NCBI GenBank assembly: GCA_027490345.1
Contig: JAIXYF010000166.1
Span: 1-5,421 of the forward strand
DNA: 5,421 bases
Source of the DNA: Novosphingobium sp.
Lineage (GTDB): Bacteria; Pseudomonadota; Alphaproteobacteria; Sphingomonadales; Sphingomonadaceae
Reading direction: 5' to 3'
Positions 1 to 5,421 of the stretch are shown in pieces. Each line of letters opens with the position of its first letter. Within the stretch, counting starts at the first letter, position 1. A program made the position numbers and the translations under genes. The notes under the pieces were generated by a model, which saw only the letters and a list, made by a program, of their open reading frames with translations, made no database searches and was not told where the DNA came from.

Positions 1-103
1 CGCCCAGTTCGCGCAAGATGCGGGCAATTCCGGCTAGTGGACTGGCGACAAGGTCGATCACCACGAGGCCGGCGAGCGGGCGGTCGATAGCCTCCTGATG
101 CAC
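1..103 (-). CDS. CaiB/BaiF-type CoA-transferase family, N-terminal fragment (runs off the left edge)
   Basis: Reading the minus strand from GTG at 103 gives about 34 open codons to the window edge. They include PLAGLVVIDL, then SPLAGIARILRELG. This matches the usual start of class III (CaiB/BaiF) CoA-transferases, where PLAGxxVxDL is followed by a helix ending in LGADV. These enzymes move CoA between acyl groups in the cytoplasm, for example to activate carnitine, bile acids or other carboxylates. GTG at 103 is preferred because GAGAGGG lies 7 bases upstream. An in-frame ATG at 145 would add 14 residues unlike the family, has no Shine-Dalgarno and would run through the tetR promoter. The gene is divergent from tetR, with 60 bases between the two starts. 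A CaiB-family racemase or a degenerate member cannot be excluded, because the catalytic Asp lies outside the window. Confidence 0.68.
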   Translation of the reverse strand, partial: MHQEAIDRPLAGLVVIDLVASPLAGIARILRELG

Positions 104-126
104 TTTCGAACCCTCTCGAATTATTA

Positions 127-155
127 TTGGACGAAGAGCGTCCATAAAATATACA
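127..155 (+). promoter_or_regulatory. Sigma70-like promoter of the tetR gene
   Basis: TTGGAC at 127-132 (-35) and TATACA at 150-155 (-10) are separated by exactly 17 bases, in an AT-rich island within otherwise GC-rich DNA. Transcription would begin near 162, two bases before the ATG at 164. No Shine-Dalgarno precedes that ATG, so the mRNA would be leaderless or nearly so. The boxes are read directly; promoter activity is inferred. Confidence 0.5.
128..144. promoter_or_regulatory. Inverted repeat, likely TetR operator
   Basis: TGGACG-AAGAG-CGTCCA is a perfect 6-bp inverted repeat with a 5-base spacer, 17 bases overall and centred on 136. It lies between the -35 and -10 boxes of the tetR promoter, inside the gap to the divergent CoA-transferase gene. 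TetR-family dimers commonly bind palindromes of this size next to their own gene, so autorepression with co-control of the divergent gene is a reasonable inference. On the minus strand, a weak TTTATG-N17-AATAAT pair (148 to 120) would straddle the same repeat. That pair is too poor to call as a separate promoter. Confidence 0.5.
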
Positions 156-163
156 ACGGCGCC

Positions 164-790
164 ATGCAACGCACTTCCGCCGATCTCGCGCCAGCGAGGC
201 CCCAAGGCCGTCCGCGTGGCCGTCCGCGCAATCCGGATTTCGAGGACCGCATCCTTGCCGCGGCGGCGCAGGTCTATGGCGCGGGCGGCTGGGCCGGTTT
301 CAGCCTTGATGCGGTGGCGCGCGCGGCGGGGATCGGCAAGTCCACGCTCTATGCGCGCTGGACCAGCGGAGAAGACCTGCTCTGCGCCATGATCGCGGGC
401 CGCTGGCAGGCACTTGCTGCCATCGATACGGGCAATCTGCATGATGACCTGACCGCGTTCGGAGCGCTGGTGCTGTCGCGCTATCTCGAAACGGGCGGCG
501 GGGTGGCGCGGCATTTGCGGCGGGATCTGGCGGGGCATCCGGAACTGGCGACGCGGATCGGCCCAGTGCTCGGCGCGGTCACGGTGCAGGCCATCGCGAT
601 CCTGCGCCGGGGCCGCGCGCGCGGGCAGCTGCGCGCAGGCGTCAGCACCGCGCTCGCCTCCGACATGCTGCTTTCGGCGATGGAGGCCCATGCAGGCCGC
701 CTTGCGCCGGGGGACACGATGAGCACGGCGGCGATCACGGCTTATGCCGCGCGCGTGGCCGATCTGCTGATCGGCGGGATCGGGACATGA
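164..790 (+). CDS. TetR/AcrR-family transcriptional repressor
   Basis: This 208-residue protein has the usual TetR length. A basic N-terminal arm (residues about 12-24, containing GRPRGRPRNPD) precedes the DNA-binding domain. Helix 1 is DRILAAAAQVYGAGG (28-42). The helix-turn-helix at about 46-66 has the family signature FSLDAVARAAGIGKSTLYARW in outline. The C-terminal ligand and dimer half is helical, includes RHLRRDLAGHPELATRI (116-132), and is not specific enough to name a ligand. ATG at 164 was chosen over the ATG at 98. The latter's extra 22 residues are encoded by the AT-rich promoter and operator region and would overlap the start of the divergent gene. Neighbours are a divergent CoA-transferase and downstream acyl-CoA enzymes, so an acyl-CoA effector is likely but inferred. 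Family assignment is sure; target and ligand are not. Confidence 0.9.
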   Translation: MQRTSADLAPARPQGRPRGRPRNPDFEDRILAAAAQVYGAGGWAGFSLDAVARAAGIGKSTLYARWTSGEDLLCAMIAGRWQALAAIDTGNLHDDLTAFGALVLSRYLETGGGVARHLRRDLAGHPELATRIGPVLGAVTVQAIAILRRGRARGQLRAGVSTALASDMLLSAMEAHAGRLAPGDTMSTAAITAYAARVADLLIGGIGT

Positions 791-881
791 GCAGCGCTGT
801 CACTATGGGCAGGTTTGCAGTGCAGCGGCTCGTGAAAGAATGGCAAGGCACGCCCGCAGAGGCGCTTTGGGGGAGCGAGGC

Positions 882-1679
882 ATGACCTGGCGAACGATCA
901 CGGTGGAAAAGCGCGGCGCGGCAGACTGGCTGACGCTCAATCGCCCCGATCAGCTCAATGCCATCTCGCTGGAGATGGTGGACGAGCTGAGCGCCTATTT
1001 CGGCGCGCTCTATAACGACCGCGAGACGCGGGTGGTGGTGATGCGCGGGGCGGGCCGTGCCTTCTGCGCCGGGCTCGATATCAAGGACCGGCAATCCGCC
1101 AACGCCCCCGATCCGTTCGGCGGCGGCTATGGCTTTCAGGGTCATCTGGCGGATGTCTATGTGAAGATGCGGCGCTGCCCGCAGCCCATCGTCGCGCTGG
1201 TGCAAGGCGCGGCTTGCGGCGGCGGCTTTGCCTTCGCGCTGGCGGCAGATATCCGCGTGGCGGGGACAAGCGCCAAGATGAATGCCGCTTTCATCAAGCT
1301 GGGGCTTTCGTCGTGCGACATGGGCGTGAGCTACTTCCTGCCGCGTCTGGTCGGCACCTCGGTCGCCTCGGAACTCATGCTCACGGGCCGCTTCATCCAC
1401 GCCCCGCGCGCGCTGGCCACGGGCCTCGTTAGCGAAGTCGTGCCCGATGATCAGCTGGAAATGGTGGGCGAGGGCTACGTTGCCGAACTGCTCGCCGCCT
1501 CGCCCAAGGGGCTGCGCATGACCAAGGAAGGGCTGAACCTTGCGGTCGATGCGCCCAGCCTCGAAGCGGCCATAGCCATCGAAAATCGCAACCAGTTGAT
1601 GACCGCCGCCAGTCCCAATTTCGCCGAAGGCATGCGCGCTTTCCTTGAAAAGCGCGCTCCGAACTACATTCCTGATTGA
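882..1679 (+). CDS. Crotonase-superfamily (enoyl-CoA hydratase/isomerase-like) protein lacking the two classical Glu
   Basis: A 265-residue single-domain crotonase fold. LNRPDQLNAIS (19-29) is the typical N-terminal strand. AFCAGLDIKD (60-69) and GAACGGGFAFALAADIRVAG (109-128) form the two oxyanion-hole segments that bind the acyl-CoA thioester. By alignment from memory with rat mitochondrial crotonase, Glu144 corresponds to Ala117 and Glu164 to Phe137, so both general acid/base residues are absent. The segment GLSSCDMGVSYFLPRLVG (141-158) carries Asp146, roughly where dienoyl-CoA isomerase has a catalytic Asp. Simple syn-hydration is therefore doubtful; isomerase, lyase or thioesterase chemistry is possible. 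ATG at 882 is chosen over an ATG at 840 because GGGAG at 871-875 lies 6 bases upstream and the family motif starts soon after. It begins 91 bases after tetR and ends 27 bases before the dienoyl-CoA reductase gene, so it is probably cotranscribed with the latter. Confidence 0.88.
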   Translation: MTWRTITVEKRGAADWLTLNRPDQLNAISLEMVDELSAYFGALYNDRETRVVVMRGAGRAFCAGLDIKDRQSANAPDPFGGGYGFQGHLADVYVKMRRCPQPIVALVQGAACGGGFAFALAADIRVAGTSAKMNAAFIKLGLSSCDMGVSYFLPRLVGTSVASELMLTGRFIHAPRALATGLVSEVVPDDQLEMVGEGYVAELLAASPKGLRMTKEGLNLAVDAPSLEAAIAIENRNQLMTAASPNFAEGMRAFLEKRAPNYIPD

Positions 1680-1706
1680 TTGGCCAGATTGAACGGAAAC
1701 CCGACA

Positions 1707-3737
1707 ATGACCCATCCCAAATACCCGCGCGTGTTCTCGCCCCTCACCATCCGTGGGCACCGGCTCAAGAACCGTATCATCATGGGCTCGATGCATTCGG
1801 GTCTGGAAGACGTGCCCAACGCGGCGGAACGGCTTTCGGCCTATTTCGTCGAGCGCGTGAAGGGCGGGGTGGGCATGATCATCACCGGCGGCATCACCCC
1901 CCACGAAAGCGGCGGGCGCGGCGCGAAGCTCAGTGAGCCATCGGAAGTCCCGCTGCACCGCACGGTGACCGACGCCGTCCATGCGGCGGACCCCGAGGTG
2001 AAGATCTGCATGCAGATCCTCCATTCCGGCTCGATGGCCAATGTGCGCGAGCCGGTGGGCCCTTCGCCGGTGCGTTCGCGCCTCGCGCGCAATGCGCCTG
2101 TCGAACTGGACGAGGCAGGCATCGAGGAACAGATCGCCGCCTTTGCCAATTGCGCAAAGCTGGCGGCCGAAGCAGGCTATGACGGGGTCGAGATCATCGG
2201 CTCCGCAGGCTATCTGATCTCCACTTTCCTCGTCGAAAAGACCAACCAGCGCACTGATCGTTGGGGCGGAACGTGGGAAAACCGCATGCGCTTCGCGGTG
2301 GAAGTGGTGAAGCGCGCGCGCGTTGCATTGGGCGATGACAAGATGTTGATCTTCCGCATTTCCGCGATGGACATGCTGGAAGGCGGCCTTGCCTGGGAAG
2401 AAGTCACCAGCCTGGCCAAAGCGCTCGAAGCCGCGGGCGCAGACGTGATCAGCACGCACTTCTGCTGGCACGAAAGCCAGGTGCCGACCATCGCCACGAT
2501 GGTGCCGCGCGCGGCCTTTGCCGGAGTTACGGGCCGCTTGCGCGAGGCGGTTTCGATTCCGCTCATCACCAGCAACCGCATCAACATGCCGTATGTGGCC
2601 GAAGAGGTGCTCGCGCGCGGAGATGCTGATCTCATTTCGATGGCGCGGCCGATGCTGGCCGATCCGGACCTTGTGAAGAAGGCGTGGGAAGGCCGCGAGG
2701 ACGAGATCAACACCTGCATCGCCTGCAATCAGGCCTGCCTCGATCACACCTTCACCGGCCAGCTCACCAGCTGCCTCGTTAACGCGCGCGCCTGCCGCGA
2801 GACCGAGATCACGGTGGCTCCGGCAGAAACGCCGCGCAAGATCGCCGTGGTCGGCGCGGGGCCTGCCGGCCTTGCCTATGCCACGATCGCCAGCGGGCGC
2901 GGACACAAGGTCACGCTGTTCGATGCGGCGAATGAGATCGGCGGCCAGTTCAATTTGGCGCGCAAGATCCCCGGCAAGGAGGAGTTCGACGAGACGATCC
3001 GCTATTTCGGGCGGATGATCGAAGTGAACGGGATCGAACTGAAACTCGCCACGCGCGTCAACGCCGACATGCTGGCGGCAGGCGGCTTCGACGAAATCGT
3101 GATCGCCACCGGCATCACGCCAAGAAAGCCGGACGTCGAAGGCATCGATCACCCCAAGGCGGTGCGCTATGTCGATGTGATCACTGGCAAGGTGGACGTT
3201 GGCCAGAAAGTGGCGATTATGGGCGCGGGCGGCATCGGCTTCGATGTGGCCGAACTTATCACCCATGCAGGTACGCCCGGCTCGCTCGATATCGACGTCT
3301 TCGCCAAGGAATGGGGCATCGATTTCAAGAACCACCCGCGTGGCGGCGTGACCGGCGTGGTGCCCGAAGTCGCCAGCAGCGGGCGCGAGGTGTGGCTGCT
3401 CCAGCGCAAGGCGAGCGCAGTGGGCAAGGGCCTTGGCCGCACCACGGGCTGGACGCACCGCATCACCTTGCAGCGGCGCGGCGTGCAGATGCTGGGCGGC
3501 GTGGAGTATCACCGCATCGATGACGCGGGCCTGCACATCAGCATCGAAGGCGAGGCGCGCCTGCTTGATGTCGATACCGTGATCGTCTGCGCCGGGCAGG
3601 AACCGGCACGCGGGCTCTATGACGAATTGGTGGCGCGCGGCCTTTCGCCGCAGCTGATCGGCGGGGCCTATGAAGCGGCGGAACTGGATGCCAAGCGCGC
3701 GATCCTGCAGGCAACGGAGCTTGCGGTAGCCGTCTAG
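1707..3737 (+). CDS. fadH: NADPH-dependent 2,4-dienoyl-CoA reductase (FadH type, FMN/FAD/4Fe-4S)
   Basis: The 676-residue product matches the length and layout of E. coli FadH (672 aa). Residues 1-335 are an old-yellow-enzyme TIM barrel: KNRIIMGSMHSGLED near the start, GSAGYLISTF with Tyr169, and CWHESQVPT with His255. These two correspond to catalytic Tyr166 and His252 of E. coli FadH as recalled. Cys337, Cys340, Cys344 and Cys356 (C-x2-C-x3-C-x11-C) form the 4Fe-4S site. VVGAGPAG (381-388) and IMGAGGIG (504-511) are the FAD- and NAD(P)-binding glycine loops. GQFNLARKIPGKEEF and CAGQEP complete the family signatures. The enzyme reduces 2,4-dienoyl-CoA esters in beta-oxidation of unsaturated acyl chains, in the cytosol. 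ATG at 1707 has GGAAA 7 bases upstream; the TTG at 1680 has no ribosome site. A paralog acting on cyclic enoyl-CoAs, as with BaiCD/BaiH relatives, is possible. Confidence 0.9.
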   Translation: MTHPKYPRVFSPLTIRGHRLKNRIIMGSMHSGLEDVPNAAERLSAYFVERVKGGVGMIITGGITPHESGGRGAKLSEPSEVPLHRTVTDAVHAADPEVKICMQILHSGSMANVREPVGPSPVRSRLARNAPVELDEAGIEEQIAAFANCAKLAAEAGYDGVEIIGSAGYLISTFLVEKTNQRTDRWGGTWENRMRFAVEVVKRARVALGDDKMLIFRISAMDMLEGGLAWEEVTSLAKALEAAGADVISTHFCWHESQVPTIATMVPRAAFAGVTGRLREAVSIPLITSNRINMPYVAEEVLARGDADLISMARPMLADPDLVKKAWEGREDEINTCIACNQACLDHTFTGQLTSCLVNARACRETEITVAPAETPRKIAVVGAGPAGLAYATIASGRGHKVTLFDAANEIGGQFNLARKIPGKEEFDETIRYFGRMIEVNGIELKLATRVNADMLAAGGFDEIVIATGITPRKPDVEGIDHPKAVRYVDVITGKVDVGQKVAIMGAGGIGFDVAELITHAGTPGSLDIDVFAKEWGIDFKNHPRGGVTGVVPEVASSGREVWLLQRKASAVGKGLGRTTGWTHRITLQRRGVQMLGGVEYHRIDDAGLHISIEGEARLLDVDTVIVCAGQEPARGLYDELVARGLSPQLIGGAYEAAELDAKRAILQATELAVAV

Positions 3738-3826
3738 CCGCCGCTGAAACACCTTTCCTGCAACGGGCGCGTTGCGGCATGGTCTGCACCGCTCTTTGAG
3801 CCGTTGTTTGTGGCTTTGGCTGCCTG

Positions 3827-3866
3827 CGCAAAACCCGCGCAAGCAGCAGCATGGCCTGGTTTTGCG
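3827..3866. repeat. Inverted repeat in the convergent gap, possible weak bidirectional terminator
   Basis: CGCAAAACC (3827-3835) and GGTTTTGCG (3858-3866) form a perfect 9-bp stem with a 22-base loop, between the stop of fadH and the stop of the convergent crotonase. Both RNA strands could fold it. On the plus strand a TTTTT run occurs at 3889-3893, 22 bases beyond the stem. That is too far for a standard intrinsic terminator, and the loop is long. The placement suits termination; the structure only partly does. The rest of the 3738-3949 gap shows no open reading frame with family features. Confidence 0.35.
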
Positions 3867-3898
3867 GTGTTTCAGGATGGGATGGCTGTTTTTGCTCT

Positions 3899-3944
3899 GG
3901 ACCGTGTCAACCGGGTCAACTTGTCCCTGATCAGGACGCGGTCC
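3899..3944. repeat. Weak inverted repeat enclosing a GTCAAC direct repeat and a CCTGATCAGG palindrome
   Basis: GGACCG (3899-3904) and CGGTCC (3939-3944) are complementary across 34 bases. Between them lie two GTCAAC copies 9 bases apart (3906-3911 and 3915-3920) and the perfect 10-base palindrome CCTGATCAGG (3926-3935). The block sits just past the minus-strand crotonase stop codon. It could fold at the 3' end of that mRNA, but no T-rich tract follows. No function is assigned. Confidence 0.25.
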
Positions 3945-3949
3945 GCTGC

Positions 3950-4729
3950 TTACTGGCTCCGGCCGCGCGCCTGCACCGCAAGGCGGCGGGCTTCGACCTC
4001 GCCGGGCTGTATGGCGGCATTCGCGGCAGACGATCGGCTGGCCTCCAGCGCCATGCCCTCGCCAAAAGGCAGGGCATAGCCATCGTCGATCAGCGCTTTG
4101 TAATTGCGCAGGAAAATGGGGTCGATCGAGGCCATGTCGCGCGCCAGTCGCTGCGCGGTGGGTAGCAGGGCTTCGGGTTCGACGACCCGGTTGACAAGAC
4201 CCCACGCCTCAGCCGTTGCGGCATCAAGAAAGTTGCCGGTGAACGAAAGCTCCTTGGCGCGGCTGATGCCGATAAGGCGCGGCAGCTTCTGCGAAAGGCC
4301 CCAGCCGGGATAAACGCCGACGCGGGCATGGGTATCGGCAAAGCGCGCATTGGTAGAGGCGATCAGCACATCGCAGGCGAGGGCAACCTCGAAGCCGCCG
4401 GTGATGGCGACGCCGTTGATCGCGCCGACGACGGGTTTGCGGCAGATCTCGATGGCCTTGACCGGGTTTTCCGCTGCACCTTCGGCATTGGCCGCGCCCA
4501 GCGCGCCTGCTGTGGAGCCGAGTTCCTTGAGATCAAGCCCGGCAGTGAAGGCGCGGGTGCCAGCGCCGGTCAGCACAACGGCACGCACTGCCTCATCGGC
4601 ATCGAGTGCAGTCATCACTTCGGCAAGGCGGGCGCGCAGGGCCTTGGACAGCGCGTTCATCGCCTCGGGCCGGTTGAGCGTGACGGTGGCGACGCCATCG
4701 GCGGTGTCGACGAGGATGAGGTCAGTCAT
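3950..4729 (-). CDS. Crotonase-superfamily enoyl-CoA hydratase-like protein (Glu/His active site)
   Basis: A 259-residue single-domain crotonase. LNRPEAMNALS (18-28) is the N-terminal signature. AFTAGLDLKEL (60-70) and GVAITGGFEVALACDVLIAS (106-125) are the oxyanion-hole segments. Glu114 in GGFE matches crotonase Glu144. The second catalytic position (Glu164 in rat crotonase) aligns with His134 in FADTHARVGVYPGWGLSQ (130-147). This block recurs in a clade of bacterial enoyl-CoA hydratase homologues, especially of actinobacteria and sphingomonads. The C-terminal EARRLAVQARGRSQ is also typical of that clade. ATG at 4729 is supported by AGGAG at 4737-4741, 7 bases upstream; the open frame extends to 4786 but without a ribosome site. 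It is convergent with fadH and 63 bases downstream of a small gene on the same strand. The fold is secure. The reaction, presumably hydration or isomerisation of an acyl-CoA, is inferred. Confidence 0.9.
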   Translation of the reverse strand: MTDLILVDTADGVATVTLNRPEAMNALSKALRARLAEVMTALDADEAVRAVVLTGAGTRAFTAGLDLKELGSTAGALGAANAEGAAENPVKAIEICRKPVVGAINGVAITGGFEVALACDVLIASTNARFADTHARVGVYPGWGLSQKLPRLIGISRAKELSFTGNFLDAATAEAWGLVNRVVEPEALLPTAQRLARDMASIDPIFLRNYKALIDDGYALPFGEGMALEASRSSAANAAIQPGEVEARRLAVQARGRSQ

Positions 4730-4767
4730 GGGCAGGCTCCTGTGGCGGGTTCTGCGGGTTTGACCAT

Positions 4768-4787
4768 GGCGCGCGGGGCCGCGCACC
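4768..4787 (-). other. GC-rich hairpin between the small gene and the crotonase gene
   Basis: On the minus strand an 8-bp stem (one G-T wobble) closes a 4-base GCCC loop, starting 5 bases after the stop codon of the 88-residue gene. The base following is not a T-run, so it is not a standard intrinsic terminator. It may slow RNA polymerase, protect the upstream message from 3' decay, or lower readthrough into the crotonase gene. No convincing separate promoter was seen in the remaining 38 bases before the crotonase start. Confidence 0.35.
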
Positions 4788-4792
4788 TCTGT

Positions 4793-5059
4793 TTATTGCG
4801 GGGAGGCAGCAAGCCCCGCCAAAAGATCCATGAAATTGCGCGCGGCATCCCGCGCCGCCGGATCCTTGAACGCCACATCAAGATCGGGCGCGGTGCCAAG
4901 GATATGCATCACCGCCCAAAGTGCGAAACGGCGATCGGGATCGGTCTCCAGCCCGAAATCGACCGACAGGCGTTCGCTGCCCGCAGTGAGTTCGGCGGGG
5001 CTGAGGCCGCCCAGATCGGCGGTGCCGAAATAGCGGCGCATAAGATCATCAAAGCCCAC
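4793..5059 (-). CDS. Small conserved-looking protein of unknown function (88 aa)
   Basis: The 88-residue product has no signal peptide, membrane segment or cysteine. It is predicted largely alpha-helical: an acidic/polar N-terminal part (MGFDDLMRRYFGTADL), a middle section with SERLSVDFGLETDPDRRF, and a hydrophobic helix ALWAVMHILGTAPDLDVAF (46-64). The C-terminus ends in ARNFMDLLAGLAASPQ. It resembles small hypothetical proteins of sphingomonads as I remember them, but I cannot name a family. GTG at 5059 is the only usual start after an in-frame stop upstream. An ATG at 5041 (seventh codon) is the alternative. Neither has a strong ribosome site; GAAAG sits about 9 bases before the GTG. It follows hup after a strong terminator, so it should have its own promoter, which is not evident. 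Codon use matches the neighbours, supporting a real gene. Confidence 0.7.
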   Translation of the reverse strand: MGFDDLMRRYFGTADLGGLSPAELTAGSERLSVDFGLETDPDRRFALWAVMHILGTAPDLDVAFKDPAARDAARNFMDLLAGLAASPQ

Positions 5060-5084
5060 GGGCAGAGTCTTTCGGAGCAGGGGG

Positions 5085-5132
5085 CCTCACAAACACAAAC
5101 GGCGCGCGAGAGGGGTTTCCTCCCGCGCGCCG
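5085..5132 (-). terminator. Intrinsic terminator of hup
   Basis: A 9-bp perfect GC stem (5100-5108 with 5124-5132) continues past one A-C mismatch into four more pairs and closes on a GGTTT loop (5114-5118). On the minus strand it is followed by TTTGTGTTTGTGAGG, a broken T-rich tail. It starts 22 bases after the hup stop codon. This is the clearest intrinsic terminator in the window and separates hup from the downstream small gene. Confidence 0.82.
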
Positions 5133-5154
5133 CTGATGTGGCGAACCGGGCGGC

Positions 5155-5421
5155 TCAGCCGTTCAGCTTGTCCTTGACCGACTTGGCGGCAGCGAAGGTC
5201 AGCTTGCGCGAAGCGGCGATCTGGATGGTGGCGCCGGTCGAGGGGTTGCGGCCTTCGCGGGCCGGGCTTTCCTTGACCTTGAACTTCCCGAAGGCGCTCA
5301 GCGAAACTTCTTCGCCCTTGGCAGCCGCATCGGCGATCGCCGCGAACACGGTGTCGACCAGCTTCTTGGCATCGGCCTTGGTGAGGCCCGCGCTGGCAGC
5401 AACGGCTTCGGCGAGTTCAGC
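5155..5421 (-). CDS. hup: HU-family nucleoid DNA-binding protein (start codon just off the right edge)
   Basis: The minus strand is open from the right edge to TGA at 5157-5155, giving 88 residues. HU proteins have about 90, so only the first few residues (typically M-N-x) are missing. AELAEAVAASAGLTKADAKK is the N-terminal helical dimer part. AFGKFKVKESPAREGRNP followed by STG matches the bacterial histone-like signature. Arg-Asn-Pro at visible residues 58-60 lies at the beta-arm tip; its proline inserts into and bends DNA. The C-terminal helix ends VKDKLNG. HU dimers compact the nucleoid and assist replication, recombination and transcription. An internal GTG at 5349 is not the start, since the family continues upstream of it. 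A hairpin terminator follows the stop. Integration host factor is less likely, because the sequence is closer to HU. Confidence 0.93.
   Translation of the reverse strand, partial: AELAEAVAASAGLTKADAKKLVDTVFAAIADAAAKGEEVSLSAFGKFKVKESPAREGRNPSTGATIQIAASRKLTFAAAKSVKDKLNG

Noticed and set aside
98..163. Upstream ATG at 98 for tetR, adding 22 residues
   Set aside because: The extension is encoded by the AT-rich promoter and operator and overlaps the divergent gene start. The sequence is unlike TetR N-termini.
840..881. Upstream ATG at 840 for the first crotonase
   Set aside because: The added 14 residues are Arg/Ala-rich and unlike the family, while ATG at 882 has a better ribosome site.
1680..1706. 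TTG start at 1680 for fadH, overlapping the region just after the crotonase stop
   Set aside because: No Shine-Dalgarno upstream. ATG at 1707 fits the FadH N-terminus directly.
3882..3910. TTGACA on the minus strand (3910-3905) as a promoter -35 box
   Set aside because: No -10 box at proper spacing (the expected hexamer is AGCCAT), and no minus-strand gene lies downstream.
3804..4165. Two overlapping plus-strand open frames starting in the convergent gap
   Set aside because: Both run into the antisense of the crotonase C-terminus, lack ribosome sites, and show no family features.
735..4205. Very long minus-strand open frame (1156 codons) antisense to the crotonase and fadH genes
   Set aside because: It is opposite genes with unmistakable family motifs. 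Its translation is rich in His, Arg and Ala with no recognisable domain. GC-ending codons on the sense strand leave the antisense frame free of stops.
4350..4763. Plus-strand open frame of 137 codons opposite the second crotonase
   Set aside because: Low-complexity Ala/Ser/Thr translation with no motif, fully antisense to a well-supported gene.

Overview
The window is GC-rich, with G/C-ending codons in every gene, and the proteins look alphaproteobacterial. The crotonase types, the HU sequence and the overall style suggest a sphingomonad such as Novosphingobium or a relative. This is inferred from remembered family resemblance, not from a search. No RNA gene, mobile element or CRISPR array was seen.

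Left part (1-3737): a divergently organised acyl-CoA catabolic locus. At the left edge is the N-terminal piece of a minus-strand CaiB/BaiF-type CoA-transferase. A short AT-rich gap separates it from a plus-strand TetR-family repressor gene. The gap holds a perfect 6+5+6 inverted repeat between a good -35 and -10 pair that would start transcription about two bases before the tetR ATG. This suggests a leaderless, autoregulated tetR. Downstream on the plus strand are a crotonase-superfamily gene that lacks both classical catalytic glutamates, then a full-length 2,4-dienoyl-CoA reductase (FadH type: FMN barrel, 4Fe-4S cluster, FAD and NAD(P) domains).

Middle (3738-3949): a 212-base convergent gap without a gene. 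It carries a 9-bp inverted repeat with a 22-base loop, a weak 6-bp inverted repeat enclosing a GTCAAC direct repeat, and no textbook terminator.

Right part (3950-5421, minus strand): a second crotonase that keeps one catalytic glutamate and has histidine at the other position. Upstream of it lie a small helical protein of unknown function (88 aa) and then an HU nucleoid protein gene, which lacks only its first few codons at the window edge. A strong intrinsic terminator separates hup from the small gene.

Together the left-hand genes suggest CoA activation or transfer (CaiB/BaiF), double-bond reduction (FadH) and hydration or isomerisation (crotonases) of an unsaturated acyl-CoA, controlled by an acyl-CoA-type TetR repressor. 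The actual substrate cannot be read from the sequence. I found no clearly novel system. The most interesting points are the compact tetR/CoA-transferase control region and the active-site substitutions in both crotonases.
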